From Pantoea piersonii (lineage in GTDB: Bacteria; Pseudomonadota; Gammaproteobacteria; Enterobacterales; Enterobacteriaceae), in contig NZ_RARB01000002.1 of NCBI RefSeq assembly GCF_003612015.1, forward strand, positions 249,590 to 313,589: a stretch of 64,000 nucleotides of DNA, written 5' to 3'. Under the pieces are notes generated by a model. It was given only the letters and a program-made list of their open reading frames with translations. It made no database searches and was not told the origin of the DNA. The stretch's first letter is position 1. Each line of letters starts with the position of its first letter. Position numbers and translations under genes: made by a program. Below are positions 17,877 to 32,414 of the stretch, in pieces.

Positions 17877-18797
17877 ATGAGCAATTCTCATCTGGCTATT
17901 TTAATGTGTACCTTTAATGGCGAGAGATATATTGATGAGCAATTAAGCTCAATTACAAAGCAAGATTTTAAAAATTGGCACTTGTGGATTTCTGACGACA
18001 ACTCTTCTGATAATACCTTAAATATAATTAAATCGCATCTTGGTTATTTGAGCGGTGATATTACCATCCTTAGTGGGCCAGCCCGCGGTTTTAGTGAAAA
18101 TTTCAAATATTTAATACATTACTCACCTGTCTCTTCGCATTATTATGCTTTTGCTGATCAAGACGATATTTGGTTATCAGACAAACTAACTCGTGCGGTT
18201 AAATGGCTAGATGAGATACCAGAAAATACCCCTGCTATGTATTGCAGCCGTACAGAATTGATAGATGAAGAGGGTAAAGTAATTGGTTACTCTCCAGACT
18301 ATTCAAAACCTCCGGCTTTGAGAAATGCTCTTCTTCAAAATATAGCCAGCGGTAATACAATGGTTTTTAACGATTGTGCCCTTAAACTTTTGCGTCAAGC
18401 GACTTCTGGATCGTTTGTTATTCATGACTGGGCGCTTTATCTGGCCGTTACGGCTTGCGGAGGTCGTGTTTATTTTGATCACCAGCCATCGGTTCGCTAC
18501 AGGCAACATCGTGATAATCTCATTGGTAATGGCATGTCTTTTTTACGCCGTCTAAATAATTTTTTTCAGGCATGGAAAGGTCGAAAAGCGGAATGGAATG
18601 ATAAAAATTGTGCAATGCTTGAAAACTTATCAGTTTTTATGACTGACGAATCTAAAGAGATACTCAGGTTTTATTCGTCTATCCGTGATAAAAATATCTT
18701 TGTACGATATCTTAATTTACGGAACTCAGGTGTATATCATCAGCAACTTATAGGAATGCTGACAACGATTGCTCACACTTTATTAAATCGTATGTAA
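17877..18797 (+). CDS. GT2 family glycosyltransferase (rhamnosyltransferase-like)
   Basis: A 306-residue GT-A fold enzyme. The N-terminal AILMCTFNGERYIDEQLSSI and the DDNSSDNTL nucleotide-binding motif are classic GT2. FADQDDIWLSDKL in the middle is typical of RfbF/WbbL-type rhamnosyltransferases, and HDWALYLAV carries the likely catalytic-base region. It would add a sugar, probably L-rhamnose given rfbBDAC upstream, at the cytoplasmic membrane face. It starts with ATG at 17877, with a GGCGG sequence just upstream. Acceptor and linkage cannot be read from sequence. Confidence 0.85.
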   Translation: MSNSHLAILMCTFNGERYIDEQLSSITKQDFKNWHLWISDDNSSDNTLNIIKSHLGYLSGDITILSGPARGFSENFKYLIHYSPVSSHYYAFADQDDIWLSDKLTRAVKWLDEIPENTPAMYCSRTELIDEEGKVIGYSPDYSKPPALRNALLQNIASGNTMVFNDCALKLLRQATSGSFVIHDWALYLAVTACGGRVYFDHQPSVRYRQHRDNLIGNGMSFLRRLNNFFQAWKGRKAEWNDKNCAMLENLSVFMTDESKEILRFYSSIRDKNIFVRYLNLRNSGVYHQQLIGMLTTIAHTLLNRM

Positions 18798-18811
18798 TAA
18801 CTGGTGTTTTA

Positions 18812-19624
18812 GTGAAAATTATCGCATCGTTAGTTCTTTACAGGCATAGTTATGCAGATATCCAAAAAACACTGGTATCGCTTCTTGCTGAAGACAGTAT
18901 TGATAAAATTTGCATTGTTGATAATGGCAATCATTGCAAGTGGTTAGAGGAATTAAAAGGGTCTAAGATTGAGATCATTAAACTTCCTGTAAATAAAGGA
19001 TTTGGTAGCGGGCATAATGCTGTATTTGAGCGTTTTAAAAACAAATGCGAACATTTTCTTATTTGCAATCCAGATATTTCTTTCTCTCATGGTCAAGTCG
19101 ATAATCTCTATATTTTTAGTAAAAAAAAGAATTGTGGACTGACGATACCTAAAGTTGTTTACCCGGACGGTAGCTTACAACATGGCTGCAAACTACTGCC
19201 GAAACCTTATCAGCTTTTTCTTCGTCGCTTCTGGCCATCACTTGCGGAGCGCATAAACTTTAATTACGAATTGCGTGGTGCAAATTATGAATGCTCTTTC
19301 TTTGCGCCTTCGCTGTCTGGTTGTTTTATGCTGCTTAGTCAGCAAGCGCTGAATAAAATAAATGGTTTTGATGAAAGATTTTTTCTCTATCTGGAGGACG
19401 TTGATTTAAGTCGTAGAGTAAGTTCTTCTTCTTTGTCTGTACAATATTGCCCTTCATCGATTGTCGTACATGAATCTCAGCGTCGCTCTTATCGGGATGT
19501 AAAATTTCTTATTTATCACATCATTTCTGCTGTTAAGTACTTTAATAAGTGGGGCTGGATATTTGATCAGGAACGTGAAAAGCTCAATCAACGCTGTCTG
19601 AGTCAATTTAAGCAACCTAGATAA
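18812..19624 (+). CDS. GT2 family glycosyltransferase (dTDP-rhamnosyl type)
   Basis: A 270-residue GT2 protein starting with GTG at 18812 (MKIIASLVLYRHSYADIQKTL). IDKICIVDNG, NKGFGSGHN and the segment around NGFDERFFLYLEDVDLSRRV are diagnostic of the dTDP-rhamnosyltransferase group (RfbN/WbbL-like), where the EDVD acidic cluster is conserved. It follows the previous glycosyltransferase by 14 bp and is the last gene of the O-antigen island. Together with the RgpF domain this gives at least three potential glycosyltransferase modules. A weak ribosome-binding site is present (CTGG). Confidence 0.83.
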   Translation: MKIIASLVLYRHSYADIQKTLVSLLAEDSIDKICIVDNGNHCKWLEELKGSKIEIIKLPVNKGFGSGHNAVFERFKNKCEHFLICNPDISFSHGQVDNLYIFSKKKNCGLTIPKVVYPDGSLQHGCKLLPKPYQLFLRRFWPSLAERINFNYELRGANYECSFFAPSLSGCFMLLSQQALNKINGFDERFFLYLEDVDLSRRVSSSSLSVQYCPSSIVVHESQRRSYRDVKFLIYHIISAVKYFNKWGWIFDQEREKLNQRCLSQFKQPR

Positions 19625-19938
19625 AATACTCCTGACTGATGCTTCAATTTTGCTTACAAAATATTTTCTGACTATGTCGCCTTGTTATTAAAGTACAAGT
19701 CCATGGTTAATGGCGGTATTATTTATTGGAAGTAACTGCTTGCTGACCTTAGCCGTTTGTAAACTAAGTCTGGACGTTTGTAGGGCTATGCTTTTTATCT
19801 TACCGTGCCAATTGAGTTGATTCCTGTTTCAGGACTAATCACAACTACCGTAACCTGAATAGCTGAGTTAATATGAATGACGTATTTGTTCACGGCACGT
19901 TTATTGTGCAGTGAGTGACTTTCAGACAGGAGTATGTA
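19625..19938. other. Intergenic region between O-antigen island and gnd
   Basis: There is no credible gene in these 314 bp and no strong terminator for the O-antigen operon. A possible gnd promoter is TTGAGT at 19812-19817, an 18-bp spacer and TAATCA at 19836-19841. The base composition is still AT-rich, so the island boundary lies close to gnd. Confidence 0.4.
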
Positions 19939-21348
19939 ATGTCCAAGCAACAGATCGGCGTTGTAGGTATGGCAGTGATGGGTCGTAACCTGGCTCTCAA
20001 CATTGAGAGCCGCGGTTACACCGTCTCTATCTTCAACCGTTCACGCGAAAAAACAGATGAAGTTATCGCTGAGAACCAAGGTAAAAAGCTCGCTCCGTAC
20101 TATACGATCGAAGAGTTTGTAGAGTCCCTTGAGAAACCTCGTCGTATTCTGCTGATGGTACAGGCGGGCGAAGCAACTGATAAAACTATCGCTTCCCTGA
20201 CCCCGCATCTCGATAAAGGCGACATCCTGATCGACGGCGGTAACACCTTCTACAAAGACACCATTCGTCGTAACAAAGAGCTCTCTGAGCAGGGCTTCAA
20301 CTTCATTGGTACCGGTGTTTCCGGTGGTGAAGAGGGCGCGCTGAAAGGTCCTTCTATCATGCCTGGCGGCCAGAAAGAGGCTTACGAGCTGGTTGCGCCG
20401 ATTCTGGACAAAATCGCAGCCCGCGCTGAAGACGGCGAAGCCTGTGTCACCTATATCGGTCCAGACGGCGCTGGCCACTACGTGAAGATGGTGCATAACG
20501 GCATCGAATATGGCGATATGCAGCTGATCGCTGAAGCCTATGCACTGCTGAAAGGCGCGCTGGGTCTGAGCAATGAAGAGCTGGCGAAAACCTTCACCGA
20601 GTGGAATAACGGCGAGCTGAGCAGCTACCTGATCGACATCACCAAAGATATCTTCACCAAGAAAGATGATGAAGGTAACTACCTGGTTGACGTCATCCTG
20701 GATGAAGCCGCTAACAAAGGTACCGGTAAATGGACCAGCCAGAGCTCACTGGATCTCGGCGAACCGCTGTCGCTGATTACTGAATCCGTATTTGCCCGCT
20801 ACCTCTCTTCTCTGAAGACACAGCGTGTAGCTGCATCTAAAGTGTTAAGCGGCCCGCAGGCGCAGGCTTTCACCGGTGACAAAGCGGAATTTATCGAGAA
20901 AGTGCGTCGCGCGCTTTACCTGGGCAAGATTGTCTCTTACGCGCAGGGCTTCTCACAGCTGCGTGCTGCTTCCGAGCAGTACAACTGGGATCTGCACTAC
21001 GGCGAAATCGCGAAAATCTTCCGTGCTGGCTGCATCATCCGCGCACAGTTCCTGCAGAAGATCACCGATGCCTATGCAGAAAACGCCAATATCGCGAACC
21101 TGCTGCTGGCACCTTACTTCAAGAATATCGCTGACGAATACCAGCAGGCGCTGCGCGACGTAGTTGCTTACGCAGTACAAAACGGTATCCCGACACCGAC
21201 TTTCTCTGCCGCTATCGCTTACTACGACAGCTATCGTTCAGAAGTATTACCCGCTAACCTGATTCAGGCGCAGCGTGACTACTTCGGCGCGCATACTTAT
21301 AAGCGCATCGATAAAGAAGGTGTGTTCCACACCGAGTGGCTGGACTAA
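19939..21348 (+). CDS. gnd: 6-phosphogluconate dehydrogenase, decarboxylating
   Basis: A 469-residue enzyme of the pentose phosphate pathway: 6-phosphogluconate plus NADP+ to ribulose-5-phosphate, CO2 and NADPH. It starts [23 protein letters not shown] with the GxAxxG dinucleotide loop, and has the [19 protein letters not shown] substrate motif and the catalytic Lys in [19 protein letters not shown]. The ATG at 19939 follows AGGAG at 19928-19932; the earlier in-frame start at 19915 is not used. gnd is the classic downstream border of enterobacterial O-antigen loci. ugd and wzz, often next, are absent here. Confidence 0.97.
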   Translation: MSKQQIGVVGMAVMGRNLALNIESRGYTVSIFNRSREKTDEVIAENQGKKLAPYYTIEEFVESLEKPRRILLMVQAGEATDKTIASLTPHLDKGDILIDGGNTFYKDTIRRNKELSEQGFNFIGTGVSGGEEGALKGPSIMPGGQKEAYELVAPILDKIAARAEDGEACVTYIGPDGAGHYVKMVHNGIEYGDMQLIAEAYALLKGALGLSNEELAKTFTEWNNGELSSYLIDITKDIFTKKDDEGNYLVDVILDEAANKGTGKWTSQSSLDLGEPLSLITESVFARYLSSLKTQRVAASKVLSGPQAQAFTGDKAEFIEKVRRALYLGKIVSYAQGFSQLRAASEQYNWDLHYGEIAKIFRAGCIIRAQFLQKITDAYAENANIANLLLAPYFKNIADEYQQALRDVVAYAVQNGIPTPTFSAAIAYYDSYRSEVLPANLIQAQRDYFGAHTYKRIDKEGVFHTEWLD

Positions 21349-21354
21349 TCATTA

Positions 21355-21383
21355 AAAAGGCTTCCATAAGGAAGCCTTTTTTT
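21355..21383 (+). terminator. Bidirectional terminator between gnd and the convergent peptidase gene
   Basis: AAGGCTTCC at 21357-21365 and GGAAGCCTT at 21370-21378 form a 9-bp stem with a 4-base loop. There is an A-run before it and a T-run after it, so it can work on both strands. The T-run overlaps the stop codon of the opposite gene. Confidence 0.92.
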
Positions 21384-22680
21384 ATCCCACCAGCAAATCC
21401 CCGCTCCTAATCTCTTTATCTCCCGCCAGCCTGACCACCAGCATGCCCGCCGTCGCGAACTTCGCCCAGTGCCTTGCATAGAGCACGCCGCCATGCTCTG
21501 CCACCAGCGGCGTCACGCTGTCGGTTATCGGATCGACTACCTCAGCGATTACTTCACCCGGACGAATATGCGCGCCCAGCTTTTTACGGTGCAGGATCAG
21601 GCCCGATACCGGCGAGTAAATATATTCGCAGCCTGCCAGCGGCGTTGCGGGATGTTTAAGGGCAGGGGAGACAGCGGCTGCGCCCTCAGTGTGACGCTGC
21701 TTAATAACGCTCACCTCTTCCGGCATATCTACCGCTTCCAGCGCGCTCGCCGCAGCGCTGCTCTCCGCCATACCTGCAATGTCGTCAGCATTTGCCGTCA
21801 CCAGCGCCAGTTCATCGCCGCCAATCACCGGGGCGGCCACTTCTGCTGATATCAGGGTCTCTTCAGCCACGATATAACCACCTTCGCGCAGCGCAGCGAT
21901 AATTGCATCCGCGTCATGCTCCGCCTGGTCAGGATCGACATCACGTACCCCGCGCAGCTCAAGCGTCACCGGCAGCAGGCCGCGCGGCATTGGATAGCTG
22001 TCGCCAAAACGCTCCGCCAGCGTCAGCCAGGGCTCGCAGCAGGCTTCATCGAAGGGTTCCCCGCCTGAAACCTGCGCCAGCAGCTGCACCTCGCTGCCCA
22101 GCCAGCGCGCCAGCGGCTCGATATCGGGCCAGGCATGCGGCGTGGTGTAGAGATGGGGCAGCGCTTCCCAGTCGCAGTGCAAATCAATCATCAGATCCGC
22201 CTGGCTCGCCATGCGCATCAGGGTAAACCGCTGCGCCTCCAGTTCGTTTTTGGCAATTACATCGCGATAGTGGCGATCGATCGCATCGCGGATCAGCCGC
22301 TTGTTGTCGCCTTCGTTCGGCGACAGCGAGCCGGCCAGCTCAGCCGCCAGCTTTTCGCCCAGCGCGGGGAAGCGACGGTTGAAGTCCTGACCAGACTCGC
22401 AGTGAAAACGTCCCAGATGCGTGCCGTTCCAGTGCTGGCTCAGCGCCAGCGGGTTCGCCACCGGCACCAGCGTAAAGCTCGCACGCAGCCTGCCAGCGGA
22501 CTCCAGCGCCGCCAGCTTCTGCTTGAGAAACCAGGCGACCGCCATACCGGGGATCTCATCGCCGTGCAGCGACGCCTGGATATAAACCTGTTTATGTTTT
22601 TCTTCGCCGAAGTGGAAGCTGACGATTTCGCGCTGAGTGCCCAGCGAGGCGCTAAGAAGAGGATGATGTTGTTGATGCAT
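21382..22680 (-). CDS. Succinylglutamate desuccinylase/aspartoacylase family protein
   Basis: A 432-residue zinc-carboxypeptidase-like protein (M14 family, AstE/ASPA type). Near the N-terminus QASLHGDEIPGMAV gives the metal-binding H-x-x-E, and IDLHCD further on supplies the third ligand. Residues about 350-430 form a lipoyl/biotinyl-like beta domain (YSPVSGLILHRKKLGAHIRPGEVIAEV) often found in this subgroup. It probably deacylates or hydrolyses an N-acyl amino acid or related amide in the cytoplasm; the substrate is unknown. It starts at ATG 22680. The next gene upstream on this strand is an amino-acid binding protein, which hints at a shared uptake and use role. Confidence 0.82.
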   Translation of the reverse strand: MHQQHHPLLSASLGTQREIVSFHFGEEKHKQVYIQASLHGDEIPGMAVAWFLKQKLAALESAGRLRASFTLVPVANPLALSQHWNGTHLGRFHCESGQDFNRRFPALGEKLAAELAGSLSPNEGDNKRLIRDAIDRHYRDVIAKNELEAQRFTLMRMASQADLMIDLHCDWEALPHLYTTPHAWPDIEPLARWLGSEVQLLAQVSGGEPFDEACCEPWLTLAERFGDSYPMPRGLLPVTLELRGVRDVDPDQAEHDADAIIAALREGGYIVAEETLISAEVAAPVIGGDELALVTANADDIAGMAESSAAASALEAVDMPEEVSVIKQRHTEGAAAVSPALKHPATPLAGCEYIYSPVSGLILHRKKLGAHIRPGEVIAEVVDPITDSVTPLVAEHGGVLYARHWAKFATAGMLVVRLAGDKEIRSGDLLVG

Positions 22681-22751
22681 GAGGCGCTGAGTATCCTGTC
22701 ATTTAGAAGGGGCGCAGCTGCGCCCTGGAAATGAAGAAAAGTATAGTGCCG

Positions 22752-22780
22752 AATTAAAGCGGGCGACCAGTTGCGTCGCC
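22752..22780 (-). terminator. Hairpin after the amino-acid binding protein gene
   Basis: On the minus strand GGCGAC and GTCGCC (22762-22780) form a 6-bp stem just after the stop, followed by CGCTTTAATT. The T-tract is short, so this is a moderate candidate. Confidence 0.5.
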
Positions 22781-22786
22781 TCAGGG

Positions 22787-23581
22787 TTACGGCTGGACAG
22801 AAATGTCAGTAGCGAAGTACTGCTTTTGGATCTTGTCGAAGGTGCCGTTCTTTTTGATTTCGGCGAAGGCGTTATCCATCGCGGTTTTCAGTTCGGTATC
22901 GCCTTTACGCAGGCCAATCGCGGTTCCCGGACCGATAATCGGATCCTGTACAATCGGGCCGGCCAGTTCGAAATCTTTGCCCTGCGGGTGTTTCAGGAAG
23001 CCATTCGCCGCCTGCGCTGCATCGGTAAATACCACATCCAGACGGCCAGAGATAAGGTCGCTCTCTACCTGTGCCTGATCGCCATAGGGCACGACGTTCA
23101 CGCCGTACGGCTGCCATTTGGCGCGTGCGTAACGCTCCTGCACTGTGCCTTGCTCCACGCCGACGGTTTTACCCTTCAGCGACTCGGCGGTTGGCAGCAG
23201 GCCGGAACCTTTACGCGCAATCAGCTGGGTATGGGTGTCATAGAGCGGTACGGTAAAGTCGATCTGCTTCAGACGCTCTTCGGTAATGCCCATATCTGAC
23301 AGGATGGCGTCGAACTTACGCGCTTTGAGCGCCGGGATCATGCCGTCGAACTGACTTTCCACCCAGACGCATTTTGCCTGCATCTGCTGGCACAGCGCAT
23401 TGCCCAGATCGATATCGAAGCCGACCAGCTTGCCCTGCGGGGTTTTGGACTCAAACGGAGGATAGGTCGGATCAACCGCGAAGCGGACCTGTTCGATTTT
23501 CGCCTGCGCGCCAAAGGCGCAGCCTGCCAGCAGGGCGGTCATCAGCGCAGCGCGCAGACGTGAGGGAGTGTAAATAGCCAT
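22787..23581 (-). CDS. Amino-acid ABC transporter periplasmic binding protein (HisJ/ArgT-like)
   Basis: A 264-residue periplasmic protein. Residues 1-27 are a Sec signal peptide ending in AFGAQA, followed by a family 3 solute-binding domain: VRFAVDPTYPPFESKTPQGKLVGFDIDLGNAL, DGMIPALKARKFDAILSDMGITEERLKQIDF, and VGVEQGTVQERYA. These are close to lysine/arginine/ornithine- and histidine-binding proteins. No permease or ATPase gene is adjacent, so it must be an orphan binding protein that shares another transporter or signals in another way. Ligand specificity (basic amino acid or opine) is inferred from the family only. Confidence 0.85.
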   Translation of the reverse strand: MAIYTPSRLRAALMTALLAGCAFGAQAKIEQVRFAVDPTYPPFESKTPQGKLVGFDIDLGNALCQQMQAKCVWVESQFDGMIPALKARKFDAILSDMGITEERLKQIDFTVPLYDTHTQLIARKGSGLLPTAESLKGKTVGVEQGTVQERYARAKWQPYGVNVVPYGDQAQVESDLISGRLDVVFTDAAQAANGFLKHPQGKDFELAGPIVQDPIIGPGTAIGLRKGDTELKTAMDNAFAEIKKNGTFDKIQKQYFATDISVQP

Positions 23582-23643
23582 TTAATCTTCTTTTATCGTG
23601 ATGTTGAATTAAGGAGAGTACCTGCCCGCTATCACGATGACAA

Positions 23644-24120
23644 TTACTGGATTATTTTCACTACGTTAGCATTACAGAGGCGGCGATAATCGTCGGTATT
23701 GACTATAACCGACCTGTCCAGCCGACCGGCGTTAAAGGCGATCTCCTCAAAACGCTCGAACAGCAGCGGATCGACTACCAGCTTTAGATCGGGATGAAAA
23801 GAGAAGGGCGGAATAGCGCCGAACACACAGCCGGTCAGCGCATCCACTTCCGCCGGGCTGGCGAGCGAGGCACGCCGACCGGCAACCGCCTCCGCCACTC
23901 TGGTTAAATCTGCCTGCTGATCTGCAGGCAGCACCGCCAGCACGTGCTGTTTGACACCGTTGCCTTTGACGTGGCACACCAGCGCTTTTGCCCCCTGGCC
24001 CACCGCCGTGCCGCGGATCGCCGCCACCGCCTCGCATTTACCGGTCGCTTCATGCGTAATCAGCCGATAGCGCGCCTGATGCCGATCCAGCAGGGCGAGC
24101 AGTTTTTCATGGGTTGTCAT
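23644..24120 (-). CDS. yeaK: YeaK, YbaK/ProX-type aminoacyl-tRNA deacylase
   Basis: A 158-residue single-domain protein of the YbaK/EbsC family, which hydrolyses mischarged aminoacyl-tRNAs in trans. The sequence EATGKCEAVAAIRGTAVGQGAKALVCHVKGNGVKQHVLA and the stretch SPAEVDALTGCVFGAIPPFSFHP follow E. coli YeaK almost residue for residue. In E. coli yeaK lies elsewhere on the map, so the location is lineage-specific. It sits alone between the his operon end and the binding protein, with short gaps. Confidence 0.9.
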   Translation of the reverse strand: MTTHEKLLALLDRHQARYRLITHEATGKCEAVAAIRGTAVGQGAKALVCHVKGNGVKQHVLAVLPADQQADLTRVAEAVAGRRASLASPAEVDALTGCVFGAIPPFSFHPDLKLVVDPLLFERFEEIAFNAGRLDRSVIVNTDDYRRLCNANVVKIIQ

Positions 24121-24149
24121 CGCGGTTCCTGAGAAAAAATACGCTCGGT

Positions 24150-24188
24150 GTTGCTCAAGGCCCGGTGCCTTTCCCGGTCTTGAGCAAC
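24150..24188 (-). terminator. Stem-loop after the his operon
   Basis: GTTGCTCAAG at 24150-24159 and CTTGAGCAAC at 24179-24188 form a perfect 10-bp stem, with nested CCGG/CCGG pairing in the loop. It starts 10 bp after the hisI stop. There is no U-tract, so it may be a 3'-end stabiliser or a Rho-dependent end rather than a classic terminator. Confidence 0.55.
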
Positions 24189-24197
24189 GTAACCTGG

Positions 24198-24802
24198 CTA
24201 CTTATGACGCGCGCGCAGATTATTAATGACGGTGCTGAGGTCGAGATCCTGGTCCTGTAGCAGCACCAGCAGGTGATAGAGCAGGTCAGAAGCCTCGTTA
24301 GTCAGCTCGTGGCGGTCGTTAACCGTCGCTGCCAGCGCGGTCTCGACGCCTTCTTCACCCACTTTCTGCGCGATACGCTTGGTGCCGCTGGCATAGAGCT
24401 GCGCGGTGTAGGAGCTGGCGGGATCGGCGCTTTTGCGCGACGCCAGCAGCTGCTCAAGCTGATAGAGAAAGGCCCAGTCGGGCGTAGCGGGCGAGAAGCA
24501 GCTTGAGGTGCCGCGGTGACAGGTCGGGCCGACAGGATCGGCCAGCACCAGCAATGTGTCGTTGTCGCAGTCCGGCGTGATGCTCACTACCTTAAGGAAA
24601 TGGCCGGAGCTTTCGCCTTTGGTCCAGAGACGCTGTTTGGTACGTGAGAAAAAGGTGACGTTGCCTTCGCTGAGGGTTTTCGCCAGCGCGTCCTGATTCA
24701 TATAGCCGTGCATCAGCACTTCGCCGGAAACGTTGTGCTGCACGATAACGGGCATCATGCCCTCAGTTTTGGCCCAGTCGAGGCGGGCCAGTTGCTCTTC
24801 AG

Positions 24803-24809
<7 letters not shown>
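24198..24809 (-). CDS. hisI: HisI (HisIE): phosphoribosyl-AMP cyclohydrolase / phosphoribosyl-ATP pyrophosphatase
   Basis: A 203-residue bifunctional enzyme catalysing steps 2 and 3 of histidine synthesis. The N-terminal cyclohydrolase domain (about 1-110) has [32 protein letters not shown] and the zinc ligands in [10 protein letters not shown] and [12 protein letters not shown]. The C-terminal domain (about 115-203) is an MazG-like pyrophosphohydrolase ([28 protein letters not shown]). Length equals E. coli HisI. It is the last gene of the operon and overlaps hisF by 7 bp. Confidence 0.97.
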
Positions 24810-30332
<5,523 letters not shown>

Positions 30333-30335
30333 GGC

Positions 30336-31235
30336 TTACTCCATCATCTTTTCAATCGGCAGCACCAGAATCGAGCTGGCGCCCAGCGCTTTCAGTTTTT
30401 CCATGGTTTCCCAGAACAGCGTTTCGCTGCTGACCATGTGCATTGCCACGCGGCTCTGATCGCCCGCCAGCGGCAGTACGGTCGGACGCTCGGCACCGGG
30501 CAGCAGCTGGATCACCTCTTCCAGACGCTCGCTCGGCGCGTGCATCATGATGTATTTGGATTCGCGCGCCTTGATAACGCCCTGAATACGGGTCATCAGC
30601 TTATCGATCAGCTCCTGCTTCTCTGGAGCCATTTCGCCGTCGCGCTGGATCAGCACCGCCTTTGAGCGGTAGATCACTTCAACTTCACGCAGGCCGTTGG
30701 CTTCCAGCGTGGCGCCGGTTGACACTAAGTCGCAAATCGCGTCCGCCAGTCCGGCGCGCGGCGCGACTTCCACCGAGCCATTCAGCATGCAGGGTTTGAA
30801 ATTGAGGCCTTTTTTGTCGAGATACTGTTTCAGCAGGTGAGGATAAGAGGTGGCGATGCGGGCATTATTCAGACACTGCGGGCCGGTGTACTCTTCATCT
30901 ACCGGCATCGCCAGCGACAGGCGGCAGCCGCCGAAGTCCAGGCGACGCAGGGTAAAATAGCGCGGGTCGTCGCCCTGCGCGCGGCGCGTCAGCAGCTCCT
31001 CTTCCAGCACGTTTTCGCCAATGATGCCGAGATCGACCACGCCATCCATCACCAGACCGGGAATATCGTCATCGCGCACGCGCAGAATATCGATCGGCAT
31101 GTTCTCTGCGAAGGCGATCAGGCGCTGCTGCTGCAGGTTGATTTTAATGCCGCAGCGCGCCAGCAGTTCGCGTGAGTCATCGCTTAAACGACCAGATTTT
31201 TGCATAGCTATGCGAATGCGCTTGTTATCTAACAT
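30336..31235 (-). CDS. hisG: ATP phosphoribosyltransferase
   Basis: A 299-residue long-form HisG, the feedback-inhibited first enzyme of histidine synthesis (ATP plus PRPP to phosphoribosyl-ATP). It starts [21 protein letters not shown]; the PRPP loop is [14 protein letters not shown], and the C-terminal ACT-like regulatory domain ends [18 protein letters not shown]. The frame continues upstream to 31370 through the attenuator, but the ATG at 31235 gives the standard protein. It is the first structural gene of the operon, 146 bp after the leader peptide. Confidence 0.97.
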   Translation of the reverse strand: MLDNKRIRIAMQKSGRLSDDSRELLARCGIKINLQQQRLIAFAENMPIDILRVRDDDIPGLVMDGVVDLGIIGENVLEEELLTRRAQGDDPRYFTLRRLDFGGCRLSLAMPVDEEYTGPQCLNNARIATSYPHLLKQYLDKKGLNFKPCMLNGSVEVAPRAGLADAICDLVSTGATLEANGLREVEVIYRSKAVLIQRDGEMAPEKQELIDKLMTRIQGVIKARESKYIMMHAPSERLEEVIQLLPGAERPTVLPLAGDQSRVAMHMVSSETLFWETMEKLKALGASSILVLPIEKMME

Positions 31236-31286
31236 CGGTCCCGTCCTCTTTTTCATTCCTGTCTGAAAAGGTATTGCGTCAGCCCA

Positions 31287-31321
31287 TAAAAAAACCCCCG
31301 GAAGACGATCTTCCGGGGGTT
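31287..31321 (-). terminator. his attenuator terminator
   Basis: On the minus strand a 13-bp perfect stem (31309-31321 with 31293-31305) closes a 3-base loop and is followed by a run of seven Ts (As at 31288-31294 on the plus strand). It lies between the His-rich leader peptide and hisG, the classic attenuator position. Stalling at His codons in the leader would prevent this hairpin. Confidence 0.95.
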
Positions 31322-31381
31322 CTCTTTGCGTTCGCACCACTGGAAGATCTGAATGTCTCCCAGCACACATCGCCTGAAAGA

Positions 31382-31429
31382 CTAGTCAGGGTGATGGTGG
31401 TGATGATGGTTGAACTGAACGCGTGTCAT
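31382..31429 (-). CDS. hisL: his operon leader peptide
   Basis: A 15-residue peptide, [15 protein letters not shown], with six consecutive His codons followed by Pro-Asp and TAG. It matches the E. coli and Salmonella leader ([16 protein letters not shown]) except for Asn in place of Lys and one His fewer. Ribosome stalling on these codons when histidyl-tRNA is scarce controls the attenuator downstream. Confidence 0.97.
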   Translation of the reverse strand: MTRVQFNHHHHHHPD

Positions 31430-31472
31430 AATAAATTCCGTTGCTGAATGAGTATTCATTTGCGTGCTGATT

Positions 31473-31501
31473 AACCTAGCGAAGATAGCTGCGATGCGCA
31501 A
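31473..31501 (-). promoter_or_regulatory. his operon promoter
   Basis: On the minus strand, -35 TTGCGC (31496-31501) and -10 TAGGTT (31473-31478) are exactly 17 bp apart, about 45 bp upstream of hisL. TAGGTT is also the -10 of the E. coli/Salmonella his promoter as I recall it, which supports the call. Confidence 0.75.
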
Positions 31502-31576
31502 CCCTTTTTTAATCTTTGCGGTTCGGCAGCGCCGCGCACTAAGATGAACAGCAGTGAGGCAAGCGCAGGAGAGAAT

Positions 31577-32404
31577 ATGAAGAAGGTCGCAATTATCGGT
31601 CTGGGATGGCTGGGCATGCCGCTCGCGCTCGCGCTGGCGGCGCGCGGCTGGCAGGTCACCGGCAGTAAAACCACGCCGGACGGCGTTGAGGCGGCGCGAC
31701 GCTGCGGCATTGACGCGGTGCAGCTGCGGCTGACGCCGGAAACAGAGTGCGATGCCGAGGATCTCGCCATGCTGTTCAGCGTCGACGCGCTGGTGGTCAC
31801 CTTGCCCGCCAGCCGTACGGCGGAAGGGGGCGAGAGCTATATGCAGGCGGTGCAGAACGTAGTGAACAGCGCGCTGGCGAACCAGGTGCCGCGCATTATC
31901 TTCACCAGTTCGACTTCGGTCTACGGCAGCGGCAACGGCGTAATGAAAGAGAACAGCGCGCTGCAGCCGGAAACGGTGGCGGGCAAGACGCTGGCGGAAC
32001 TGGAAAGCTGGCTGCACGATCTGCCCGGCACCCAGGTCGATATTCTGCGTCTTGCCGGTCTGGTAGGGCCGAGTCGCCATCCGGGCCGTTTTCTGGCAGG
32101 GAAAACCGGGCTGAGTAACGGCTCCCACGGCGTGAATCTGGTGCATCTGGACGATGTTGTAAGCGCGATTACGCTGCTGCTGCAGACGCCGAAAGGCGGG
32201 CGGGTCTATAACCTCTGCGCGCCGAAACACCCGTCGCGCGACGCCTTTTACCCGGCGGTATCGCGCCAGCTGGGCCTGACGCCGCCGACCTTTTTACCTT
32301 CGCCATCCGGCGAGACCGGCAAGCTGATTGACGGCTCGCGTATCTGCAACGAGCTGGGGTTTGAGTACAGCTACGACGATCCGGCGAAAATGCCGCTGGC
32401 GTAA
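31577..32404 (+). CDS. yeeZ: YeeZ, NAD(P)-binding SDR-like protein
   Basis: A 275-residue Rossmann-fold protein of the extended SDR superfamily, orthologous to E. coli YeeZ (MKKVAIIGLGWLGMPLALALAARGWQVTGSKTT). TSSTSVYGSG and VDILRLAGLVGPSRHPGRFLAGK are diagnostic of the family, but the canonical YxxxK active site is not obvious. The enzymatic function is unknown. The ATG at 31577 follows CAGGAGAG; an in-frame extension to 31544 is not used. It is divergent from hisL, as in E. coli, and converges with puuB 10 bp downstream. Confidence 0.93.
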   Translation: MKKVAIIGLGWLGMPLALALAARGWQVTGSKTTPDGVEAARRCGIDAVQLRLTPETECDAEDLAMLFSVDALVVTLPASRTAEGGESYMQAVQNVVNSALANQVPRIIFTSSTSVYGSGNGVMKENSALQPETVAGKTLAELESWLHDLPGTQVDILRLAGLVGPSRHPGRFLAGKTGLSNGSHGVNLVHLDDVVSAITLLLQTPKGGRVYNLCAPKHPSRDAFYPAVSRQLGLTPPTFLPSPSGETGKLIDGSRICNELGFEYSYDDPAKMPLA

Positions 32405-32414
32405 TCTCTGCCTC

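Noticed and set aside
31382..32230. 282-codon minus-strand ORF ending in the His-rich leader
   Set aside because: It is antisense to yeeZ and runs through the his promoter. Only its last 15 codons, hisL, are real.
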